This document shows positions 10,687 through 18,300 of a DNA stretch of 64,000 nucleotides, one piece after another. Source of the stretch: Aerococcus agrisoli (GTDB lineage Bacteria > Bacillota > Bacilli > Lactobacillales > Aerococcaceae); assembly GCF_003797145.1 (NCBI RefSeq), contig NZ_RKMG01000002.1:75037-139036 (forward strand), read 5' to 3'. The stretch's first letter is position 1. Each line of letters begins with the position of its first letter. Made by a program: the position numbers and the translations under genes. The notes under the pieces are model-generated. The model did not search any database, had not been told where the DNA came from, and saw only the letters and a list, made by a program, of their open reading frames with translations.

Positions 10687-10759
10687 GCCGAATTAGCTCA
10701 GTCGGTAGAGCATCTCATTCGTAATGAGGGGGTCACAGGTTCGATTCCTGCATTCGGCA
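10687..10759 (+). tRNA. tRNA-Thr (anticodon CGT)
   Basis: A 73-nt cloverleaf: acceptor GCCGAAT pairs with ATTCGGC, there is an AGCTC..GAGC D arm, a TTCGTAA anticodon loop giving CGT, and a GGTTCGATTCC T arm. The discriminator base is A and no CCA is encoded. Its 3' end is the prophage attachment core, so the gene stays intact after integration because the core restores the same bases. Confidence 0.96.
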
Positions 10760-10776
10760 TAAATAAGTACAAAAAG
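10744..10776 (+). repeat. attL core, 33-bp direct repeat
   Basis: Identical to 51409-51441. It includes the last 16 bases of tRNA-Thr and the next 17 bases. The flanking bases differ on both sides, which defines the ends of the identity. Confidence 0.95.
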
Positions 10777-10858
10777 AACGTTAAAGAAAATTAAAAACCT
10801 TGATTTAATAGGGTTTTGGACAAAACGGTTGTAAAAGAATGACAATAAAAAACAAAAA

Positions 10859-10881
10859 AGTGTGAACTCAAGTGTGAACTC
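10859..10881 (+). repeat. Candidate integrase arm-type sites, left end
   Basis: Two copies of AGTGTGAACTC (10859-10869 and 10871-10881), start-to-start distance 12 bp. Related copies lie next to int (inverted at 50237-50247) and before attR (51353-51374). Position and repetition fit binding sites for the N-terminal domain of a Tn916-like integrase. Confidence 0.55.
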
Positions 10882-10883
10882 TT

Positions 10884-10912
10884 AAGACAGTCTGTAATAG
10901 GCTGTCTTTTTT
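10884..10912 (+). terminator. Rho-independent terminator, plus strand
   Basis: AAGACAG (10884-10890) pairs with CTGTCTT (10902-10908) and runs into a T-stretch. It would stop read-through from tRNA-Thr into the prophage. Confidence 0.7.
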
Positions 10913-10947
10913 AATTTCCATAAACCCTTGCCTAATTTAGAGTAAAT

Positions 10948-10987
10948 AAAAAAAGCCCCTACCTCCCATTATAGGAAGTGAGTGCTT
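10948..10987 (-). terminator. Imperfect terminator downstream of the Abi gene
   Basis: Minus strand: an interrupted stem (10974-10987 with 10955-10967), then seven Ts (10954-10948). A separate perfect 7-bp inverted repeat lies beside it (10982-10988 and 11008-11014). The rest of 10988-11113 holds no gene that I can see. Confidence 0.5.
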
Positions 10988-11113
10988 TACTGTGCTAAGT
11001 TGGGAGCAAAGCACATAAATAATATAACTGATGTTGGGAGACATTTCAAATCTCTACTGGTTAGGGTGAGGGGAATAAAATAAAGAAATTAAATTATCCA
11101 ATAATTATTTATT

Positions 11114-12034
11114 TTATACCATCCCAATGTATGCTTTACATGCCTTCCTATCATTAAACCCAAATTGCTTGGATTTAAAGTCATTCTGACATAATGAGTT
11201 TATTGTTTTCTTTATTGAATTTAAATTATAGTTAGGATTAATAATTTTCATAAACTCTATAACGATTGATACTGGAACTATTACCCTATTTGTAATTTTA
11301 CCATCTGCAAAATGAAATAAGTGCACTTTGACTTCTGAAGAAATAGAAGGCATAGTTTTAATCTTAAAATCAACAATAGATGAATTGTGCGCACAAATAT
11401 TTCTCACTAGGTGGACACATTTTATTTTTGAGATAAAATCATTTGGTGTCATTTCAAACTCGCCAGATAGTACTCTTAAGTTTTTGTTAGACATGAACCC
11501 AATCAAGTGAATCACTTCTCCTAATGTTAACAAGTTAATTGCCAACCATACTGGAGGGTAAGCGTTATTTTTTAGCTTTAATTTAAGTTCAGTTGAATTT
11601 TCATTCCTTATTCTCTTTAATATTTTAATTTTAAAGTTGCTTTCTTCCATAGCTAAATCTGCTTTAGTGAATTTATTGCGATTACACCACGAAGAAAAGT
11701 CTAGATACCCAAACGCTGAATAATTATCTCTGCCTAAAATATAGGCAAGTTTAGTTTTTATAGAAATTTCAATTTCTTCAATTGCATGTAGTAAATGTAA
11801 CCGAAGATTTTTATCTTGATAGAAACGTTTCAGTATTTCATCAAAATAAACACCCTGATAATCAATTGATGGTTCTCCATCAGTTTTTGTTATTTTGGCA
11901 AAAACGCGGGCAGTTTCTTTTAATTTATAATAGGAAATATTTTGTAATTTCCTTGCGTCCTTTTCAACATCATTTGATTTCATCCCTCTCGAGATAAATT
12001 TCTGCATCTGTTCTTGATAGGTTAAATGATTCAT
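11114..12034 (-). CDS. Abi_2 family (AbiD/AbiF-like) abortive infection protein
   Basis: A 306-aa protein resembling the Abi_2 family, phage-resistance proteins of lactic acid bacteria. Seen: an N-terminal KLQNISYYKLKETARVFAK segment like the family hallmark, a helical core with HAIEEIEISIKTKLAY, and RNICAH near residue 211, which fits the HEPN RNase motif Rx4H. Known: HEPN Abi proteins are predicted ribonucleases. Inferred: a lysogen-expressed defence gene against other phages. It lies between attL and the lysin, outside the virion genes, with its own promoter, a short leader RNA and a downstream terminator. Base composition is AT-rich compared with the flanking chromosome. Confidence 0.85.
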   Translation of the reverse strand: MNHLTYQEQMQKFISRGMKSNDVEKDARKLQNISYYKLKETARVFAKITKTDGEPSIDYQGVYFDEILKRFYQDKNLRLHLLHAIEEIEISIKTKLAYILGRDNYSAFGYLDFSSWCNRNKFTKADLAMEESNFKIKILKRIRNENSTELKLKLKNNAYPPVWLAINLLTLGEVIHLIGFMSNKNLRVLSGEFEMTPNDFISKIKCVHLVRNICAHNSSIVDFKIKTMPSISSEVKVHLFHFADGKITNRVIVPVSIVIEFMKIINPNYNLNSIKKTINSLCQNDFKSKQFGFNDRKACKAYIGMV

Positions 12035-12051
12035 CTTTTACCTCTCTATAC

Positions 12052-12112
12052 AAAAAATGTCTACCCCTCAGAACGTATCTGCGCATAAAGCGAGGGTAGA
12101 CCTTGATCTATT
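12052..12112 (-). ncRNA. Short structured leader RNA upstream of the Abi gene
   Basis: Read on the minus strand from a strong promoter, this stretch forms a stem (12101-12092 with 12069-12059, one bulged base) followed by six Ts (12057-12052). It therefore looks like a 60-nt RNA ending in its own terminator, right before the Abi ribosome binding site. The loop of about 22 nt is rich in purine-pyrimidine alternation. Structured RNAs near Abi_2 genes are known from comparative genomics (the abiF RNA motif). It could instead be only an attenuator. Confidence 0.5.
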
Positions 12113-12118
12113 AGTTAG

Positions 12119-12146
12119 ATTTTATCATTCAACAATAATTTGTCAA
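12119..12146 (-). promoter_or_regulatory. Promoter of the Abi leader RNA and gene
   Basis: Minus strand TTGACA (12146-12141), 16 nt, TAAAAT (12124-12119). A consensus -35 and a near-consensus -10, independent of the late operon. Confidence 0.7.
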
Positions 12147-12185
12147 TAATTTATATATAAATCTTTTCGCATTTTCAAATATAAC

Positions 12186-12222
12186 AAAAAAAGAGGTAGC
12201 AGACAATTAAGCCCACTACCTC
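12186..12222 (-). terminator. Terminator after the endolysin gene
   Basis: Minus strand GAGGTAG (12222-12216) pairs with CTACCTC (12199-12193) followed by seven Ts. It ends the phage late transcript and insulates the Abi cassette. Confidence 0.85.
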
Positions 12223-12235
12223 TACTAATTTAAAA

Positions 12236-13468
12236 CTATTGAATCATCGCACCTGTACCTGAACCAGCGTAAATAGCCACTCGTCCTTTGACGTCAGTAT
12301 CAATTAAGTAGATATCTTTTGCTGGGTTACCCACGATATCATAAGTCAGACCACCATAAGCTTTTGGTGTTAATAAATGGATCTCATTACCTGCCGTGTA
12401 TGGTCCTTTGACACGATATACACGCCAAGTATCAGCACTAACTGGCAAGTGTAGTTTCTTAGTAGTGTTAGCCACGCTACCGCCTTTACCAGTGATAGTA
12501 GCACCAGTACCCGGTCCAGCATAGATTGCCACTGTACCCTTAACGCTAGTCTTAATTAAGTAAACGTGTGGCGCTGGGTTTCCTAAGATATCATAAGTTA
12601 AACCACCATAAGCGCTAGGTGTTAATAAGTGCACCTCGTTACCCATAGTGTATGGACCATTAGCATTATATACTCGCCAAGTTTTAGCACTTGCTGGTAA
12701 ATGTAATTGTTGACCAGTTGACGTTGTAGTTGTTGGGTTGGCTACATACAGTTTTGATTCTGGGAAAATTAAGTTAGGGTTTTCTAACTTATTCCATTTA
12801 ACTAGATTATCAACCGTTACACCAAATTTCTTAGCAATTGCACCTAAAGTTTCTCCGGCTTGTACTGTGTGCATTTTAGCAGTTACAGACACATAGCCAT
12901 CATTTTGAGTGGTGTTTGTAGCTTGTTGTGCCACTTTGTAACCTGCCAATTCAGCTTTAAAGTTCTTCCATTTCTGCCAGTCATTCCACTGCCAGTTACC
13001 CGGACACAATTTGCCCGAAACGTCATAGTGACGGATAACACGCTCATCGGGGATATTGTACTTAGCTTGTAATTGCTTAGTTAGCCACTTAGCACGCTTG
13101 ATAGTTTCGGGGTCAAATTCCCAATGCCATACGTCCTTACCAGTTGACGTATCCTGACACATTTCAATACCGATTGCATTGTTGTTAGTAGCACCGTAGC
13201 CGTAGTAACCGTTATATGCACCTTTACCTGTACGTGAGCCATCCCCAACATGCCATGCTGGTGTGTCGTCCTCTACTACTTGAACAATGTTATTGGGATC
13301 TACAAAGTAATGTGCTGAAGCGCCACGATACACTGATTTAAAGTAGTTAGCGTTTCCCCAAGCTTGCCCTGCTGCGCCCACGAAATGTTCGATAATCCAC
13401 TGTGGGTTGTTTAAACCTTTAGTACCTTTGTTAATTAAAGTTAAGGCTTTTTGAATTGTGTAAGACAT
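12236..13468 (-). CDS. Endolysin: N-acetylmuramoyl-L-alanine amidase with LysM and repeat wall-binding domain
   Basis: Peptidoglycan hydrolase that releases progeny phage. Residues 1-170 form an Amidase_2 domain (IIEHFVG near 26, HYFVDPNN, RHYDVSGKLCPGNW with the zinc-site His and Cys). A LysM motif follows (HTVQAGETLGAIAKKFGV, about residues 200-245). The C-terminus has two near-identical repeats of about 70 residues, each with WRVY, GPYT.GNE.HLLTP and VAIYAG.GTGA; I do not recognise the family name but they are surely wall-binding. The start codon shares one base with the holin stop (TAATG), giving coupled lysis genes. Confidence 0.95.
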   Translation of the reverse strand: MSYTIQKALTLINKGTKGLNNPQWIIEHFVGAAGQAWGNANYFKSVYRGASAHYFVDPNNIVQVVEDDTPAWHVGDGSRTGKGAYNGYYGYGATNNNAIGIEMCQDTSTGKDVWHWEFDPETIKRAKWLTKQLQAKYNIPDERVIRHYDVSGKLCPGNWQWNDWQKWKNFKAELAGYKVAQQATNTTQNDGYVSVTAKMHTVQAGETLGAIAKKFGVTVDNLVKWNKLENPNLIFPESKLYVANPTTTTSTGQQLHLPASAKTWRVYNANGPYTMGNEVHLLTPSAYGGLTYDILGNPAPHVYLIKTSVKGTVAIYAGPGTGATITGKGGSVANTTKKLHLPVSADTWRVYRVKGPYTAGNEIHLLTPKAYGGLTYDIVGNPAKDIYLIDTDVKGRVAIYAGSGTGAMIQ

Positions 13469-13728
13469 TATTTAACATCCCCTTTACTAGATTGCTTAAT
13501 CAACTCATTGCCAAAGACAGTTACTCCTGCAACTAGCACCGCTTGCACGATGTTATCTGCTGTATATGATCCTAATAACAATGGTGTGAAGCCAATGCTT
13601 ACTACCAATAACGCTAATGGTATCCATTTATTTGATAATAACTCCGTTCCTTTCACAATCTCACCAATAATAAAAAGGACTGGAATCATGACCAGTCCTT
13701 CTTGCACGACATAATTTAAAATGTCCAT
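13468..13728 (-). CDS. Phage holin
   Basis: An 86-aa membrane protein with at least two hydrophobic segments (about residues 8-25 and 35-60) and a charged C-terminus (ELIKQSSKGDVK). It would form the inner-membrane lesion that lets the endolysin out. The start at ATG 13728 has GGAGG 8 nt upstream. A longer frame from a TTG at 13743 would place that Shine-Dalgarno inside the gene. Its stop overlaps the endolysin start. The exact holin family is not clear. Confidence 0.85.
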   Translation of the reverse strand: MDILNYVVQEGLVMIPVLFIIGEIVKGTELLSNKWIPLALLVVSIGFTPLLLGSYTADNIVQAVLVAGVTVFGNELIKQSSKGDVK

Positions 13729-13732
13729 ATAC

Positions 13733-14071
13733 CTATCCTCCAAATACCTTTAGTAATGCCTCGATGAAAATGTAGATAATCCCACCGCTACCTAAGATTG
13801 TTAGCAATAACTGACCCCGATTTTCATCCACTGACTTTTTACGTTCATCTGCTCTTTTTTCAGAGTCTTGGTTACCCTTCAAGACTGCGTTGAGTATCTG
13901 TGCATTCTGGTCATTTTGCTTCAACGATAATTCACGTAGATGTTTATTACTCTCATCAATACGTGAGTATCTGTCTTTTAAATCGTCATTAATATTCTTG
14001 ATTTGCTTAAAAATTTCTTCATCATTTTCTTCCAACCGTGATATACGTGTTTCGTGATCTTCTGTTTGCAT
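13733..14071 (-). CDS. XhlA-like holin-associated protein
   Basis: 112 aa: a highly charged N-terminal coiled coil (residues 5-85) and one C-terminal membrane helix (LLLTILGSGGIIYIFIEAL). This layout and the place just before the holin fit the haemolysin XhlA family, which aids holin function. Confidence 0.75.
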   Translation of the reverse strand: MQTEDHETRISRLEENDEEIFKQIKNINDDLKDRYSRIDESNKHLRELSLKQNDQNAQILNAVLKGNQDSEKRADERKKSVDENRGQLLLTILGSGGIIYIFIEALLKVFGG

Positions 14072-14100
14072 CTTCCACTTCCTTTCTAAATTTGTGTAAC

Positions 14101-14130
14101 AAAAAAGAGCAGCTTGCGAGCTACTCTTTT
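14101..14130 (-). terminator. Terminator after the 14133-14675 gene
   Basis: Minus strand stem (14128-14120 with 14113-14105, one wobble) closed by a TCGCAA loop and followed by Ts. Confidence 0.8.
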
Positions 14131-14132
14131 AA

Positions 14133-14675
14133 CTAATTATTCGTTAATGTATCGTATGTTTTATATAGACTCTCTTGCAATAATTCTAAACTATTTGTAA
14201 TAAACTTCTTATCACTATCTTGAATTCCATGAACTTTTTGTGGATCTAAAAGGACACTAGGAACCACTTTTTTTAGTATATTTATCTGTCTTTTGATCAT
14301 TAAAGTAGCTCTTAAGGTATTCCTATTCGAAATAAGATACTCATAAACTTTATTAAATTCTAAGTCAATAATCTCGATATCATTCAAGACACCATCAGCT
14401 AAACTATCTGCGTCGCTGCCTAAAACAATAGTCGTATTATGCAAGTCAATATCCTTGGACATAATATCCTTAACTTCTTCACTGATCTTGATTATTGTTT
14501 TTATTTTATTTGGTAACTCTTTTCTTTCATTACATTTTCTTATTTTTTTAGATAAATAGCTAGTAATTCCTGAAGCGCATAAACCAAGTGCAAATGTCAG
14601 TAATATTGGCCATAGACGTGACCATGTAGAACCTCTTAAAACATCAATTAATTCTTTAAACTGCTCATCTGTCAT
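14133..14675 (-). CDS. Membrane-anchored protein of unknown function, autonomous cassette
   Basis: 180 aa from the ATG at 14675, preceded by GGGAGTGG (a frame from 14711 would start inside the promoter region). One membrane segment near residues 16-35, then a charged helical cytoplasmic domain of about 140 residues. I recognise no family. It is bracketed by two terminators (14723-14750 and 14101-14130) and has a TATATT -10 at 14702-14707, so it can be made apart from the late operon. This is typical of a moron gene, and superinfection exclusion or defence are possible roles, but this is inference. Confidence 0.8.
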   Translation of the reverse strand: MTDEQFKELIDVLRGSTWSRLWPILLTFALGLCASGITSYLSKKIRKCNERKELPNKIKTIIKISEEVKDIMSKDIDLHNTTIVLGSDADSLADGVLNDIEIIDLEFNKVYEYLISNRNTLRATLMIKRQINILKKVVPSVLLDPQKVHGIQDSDKKFITNSLELLQESLYKTYDTLTNN

Positions 14676-14722
14676 AAAAACCACTCCCAAACTTTTACTA
14701 TAATATAGCATATCTGAGAGTT

Positions 14723-14750
14723 AAAAAAGCACCCAAAATGAATTGAGTGC
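14723..14750 (-). terminator. Terminator at the end of the tail operon
   Basis: Minus strand GCACTC (14750-14745) pairs with GGGTGC (14734-14729) and is followed by six Ts. Confidence 0.8.
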
Positions 14751-14760
14751 ATTCTTAATG

Positions 14761-15066
14761 TTACGCTGTTTCTTCTGTTGGTGTTTCTTCTTCAACCAGT
14801 ACACGTTCGCCGTCTGTGTTAATTTCATAAGTTTCAGCGTCCAGTTGGTATAGTTTGAAAGTAACGTCTTGCTTGGTTAATTTAGCCATCATATCTTGGA
14901 CTTGTAACATACCTTTAGCAAGTTCTAAATCTTCAAAGTCTGTTGCGCTATCTGGGTTTGAATACCAGTAGATTGTTCCATTGTAATCATTATATTGGGC
15001 TACTTCTTCTACACCGTTTTTGATACGAGAAATAATGAATGTTGTTTTTTGTGCGTTTAATGCCAT
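14761..15066 (-). CDS. Phage protein of unknown function
   Basis: 101 aa, strongly acidic C-terminus (ETPTEETA). It follows the tail fibre gene and a DUF1617-like gene in the late operon, with an AAGGAG ribosome binding site. No motif recognised. Similar small acidic genes often follow receptor-binding genes in Gram-positive siphoviruses. Confidence 0.8.
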   Translation of the reverse strand: MALNAQKTTFIISRIKNGVEEVAQYNDYNGTIYWYSNPDSATDFEDLELAKGMLQVQDMMAKLTKQDVTFKLYQLDAETYEINTDGERVLVEEETPTEETA

Positions 15067-15068
15067 AA

Positions 15069-15371
15069 TTATTTATCTCCTTCTTTGATAATAGCCTGTA
15101 ATAATACTAGTTGTGCCATGCTAAGTGGTAGTGGTTCTAATTCTGCTTCCGTCAACAATTCAATGTTCAAGTCCTGCGTCTGCTCTGCAATCTCCGTTAC
15201 TTCTTCTTCATCAACCACCCCTTCCAATGCCTTTTGAACGATTTCGATCGCACGTTCTAGTTCTGCTTTGGTCTTGAATAATTTGAATTTAAAAGAGCCT
15301 GTCAATTTCTCGTTGACAAGCTCTGATAAAACGCCATTGACGGCAAATATTTGGTTGTTAGTTAGTTTCAT
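15069..15371 (-). CDS. DUF1617-like phage protein
   Basis: 100 aa with the N-terminal pattern MKLTNNQIFAVNGVLSEL, which recalls DUF1617 proteins found next to tail fibre genes. Function unknown. The start has AAAGGAGATAG upstream and overlaps the tail protein stop by 4 nt. Confidence 0.8.
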   Translation of the reverse strand: MKLTNNQIFAVNGVLSELVNEKLTGSFKFKLFKTKAELERAIEIVQKALEGVVDEEEVTEIAEQTQDLNIELLTEAELEPLPLSMAQLVLLQAIIKEGDK

Positions 15372-18300
15372 TTTCTATCTCCTTTAAGTAATGCTAGTTC
15401 TTCCTGTAAGTTTGTTACTTGTGCTTTTAATTGGGATATTTCGTCATCTACCTTGATATTCAACTGTTGGATACCGTGGCTATTCATCATAATTTGCTTA
15501 CTAGAATTGACGTTGTATATGTCGTTTTCTTCATCGTAAACTACAATTTCAGAAGTGTCTTGTGCAATCAAACCAATATCGTCATGACTACCATTGTTCA
15601 CACGATCAAAAGCCTTGAAACCCCAGTTTGAAATTGCGGATAAGCTATCAACTGGCGTATCTACAATGTTAGTTTTCAAGCGTCTATCTGATTGATTCGT
15701 GATGTTATTACCTTCCATTGAAAGATTCCTACGAAGGTACATATATCCGCTATCAATTTCAAAGGCATTAGTACCCGCAGCATAAGCAACCATTTTATTA
15801 CTTGCTGTAATCAAAAGATTCGATGTGCTCGATTGGCTTTCGATAAGACCACCGTTGTAAAATGATATTTTACTCAAAGCACTGATGTCGTTATTTCCAG
15901 CGTATATTCCTTTCTGTAAGTAAACTGCCTTATACAATCTCACAATACCGTTCGGCTCATCTCCGGGCTTATCTACAGCGTATTCCAAAGCAATATAAGG
16001 ATGGAAGTTACCATTATTTCCAGCGTAATCCGCATATCTCCCGATTGCAAACTTACGATTGTAGGTAACTTGTAAAGTACCTTCGTTAATCCAATCAGTA
16101 CCATGCAAGGTTTTCCCTAAAATAAATTGGGAACCGTTCCTATCAAAATATTGCGACCGCCCACTACCTAATATGGCTGTAGAAGAGCTATCTGCATTAA
16201 ATGACCGTAATTCACCAGACACAATACGACTAAAGTCTCCATTAGTATTCTGTGTCTTAATACCAGAGCCATCGATCGCGACTTCTGAATTAATGTCGTT
16301 CCAAGCTGTTTGCACGAATGACGTTTTGTTGGCCGTGATGTTGTTTGCATCTATATTAGTAATAGTCGCTTTACTTGCATCTAATGTACCACTTGTAATT
16401 CTACTTGCGCTAATATTTATAGCCTGTATTGAACTAATAAATGCTGCCTTACTTGTAAGTTGCGTAATGTATGCGGAAGTTGAGAATATTTTATCAACTA
16501 AAGCTGTTCCAGCTTCAATATGAGCACTCTTAACCACATTGGCTGTTAAGCCTGCAGTTACAATGGCACCAGCATCTAATCTAGCGGCAGCGATAGTTCC
16601 AGAAGTAATCTTGCTTGCATCTAATGTAGAAATGTTAGCACTCTTTATCCAAGCAGTTCGTGCGGCTAATCTATCGGTCGCTAGCGTTGTACTGAACAAC
16701 ATATCGAACAATGCCGTATCAGCTTTAATCATAGTTGACGTGATTACATCAGCTGTCAAACCCTTAGTAATCATTGTAGTGAAATCTGCGGCGATACCCG
16801 TTATTTTCTTAACGTCAATGGTATCAATCATAGCCGACTTGATAGTGGCGTCTTGAATGGATGTAGTCGTTGGAGTGATGTTCAGCTTGTTCGTGCCACT
16901 TTGGATAAGTACGTTACCAGCTTGGACGTTGATTTCGCTTAGTAGGTCTTTGTTAGACACTTTTAAGTTAATATTATCAGCTAATTGAGTAATATGTGAC
17001 TGTGTAGCAAAATCAATAGCTGACGGTGTCCAAGCAGTCGCATGATGATTTTTCTCAACTTTAATGTCTTTAAAGTAATAGTAAGCCCACGCAATACCAT
17101 TAAAGTCCACAAAACTATATGTTGAAGTATAGTTTGTAACATTATGACTAAACTCAAAATATTGCCATTCATTTGCGGTTCCTGTATTGAATTGCTTACT
17201 GTCTGGTGAGTCACAAATATCAATGGTAAACTTAATATCAGCGTTTTGGCTACCCCTAACCCATCCAGATACAGTCCACCAACCGTTTGACGTTATAACA
17301 TCATAAAGTCTAAAACTACCGTTGTTCCCACTAACCCCTGTTATTCTAAACCCATTAGGCGCAAGACTATCGTTTCTAACTATACTTCCTATATTAGATA
17401 AAGCTGCCACCTTTGTGCTTGAAGAAAACACATTAGAGTCGTCTACATTAGTCTTATCTATGACCTCGGTTTTAAATATACTATCTGCCATAACAATACG
17501 TGCCATGTTGTTTTTAACGTTAGCTTCACTTGAACTACCAATGACACGCTCGTATAAGTCGCTACGGTCTTTAATCGTTTGATAGCCTGTTATTTGCTCG
17601 CCTGGCTTCGTTTTAATGTTAGAAATGGTAGTCGTATTTCCACTAGCTGTCTTTTCCGTTTTATTTAAACGGGTTACAACTGAGCCTTCCTCGCTACTAT
17701 CAATAGCTGTAAGTCTACGTTCGACACTTTCAGCAGTTTCTTCATAATCGTTTTTAAATAGTGTAAATTCAGCTTTGCCTAACATATCTTCTGGAGCTGG
17801 TGTCCAATCGGTAGCAAAGTTACCTACTTCAAATTTTACATTTTTTATTGTAGGTATTCTTCCAGAGTCATAACTACCAAAAAATGCAAGCATTGACATA
17901 GTTTCAGTTGAACTACTTAATACTGGTTTAAAAGTGTATGAGAATCTTTTATATGTGGTAGAAGCGTATACGCCCTTTGTACCAATACTATATTTTGTAC
18001 CATTACCATTTTGTGCGTAAACGTTTATATTCCCCGCAACTTTCGATTTTATATCGAATGAAACAGTATAGTAAGTATTTGTACCGAACTCATTAATTAC
18101 AGGAGACATATCCCATGTATAATGGTTAACAAACTCTCTCGACCCTGTTCTTTCTACATCTGAATTCTTAAAATAGTTTCTTCCGCCAACAGATAGTTCA
18201 TCAATTCTGCCACTAACGCTAGTAATGCTCTGCTTAACGCCATCAATACCCTCTTCATAAGTAGTCGTCTTAACTAAACCATCGGTTACTGATTTAAAGT

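Noticed and set aside
16173..16856. Plus-strand frames opposite the tail fibre gene
   Set aside because: Low-complexity shadows of the repeated stalk coding sequence with no ribosome binding sites.
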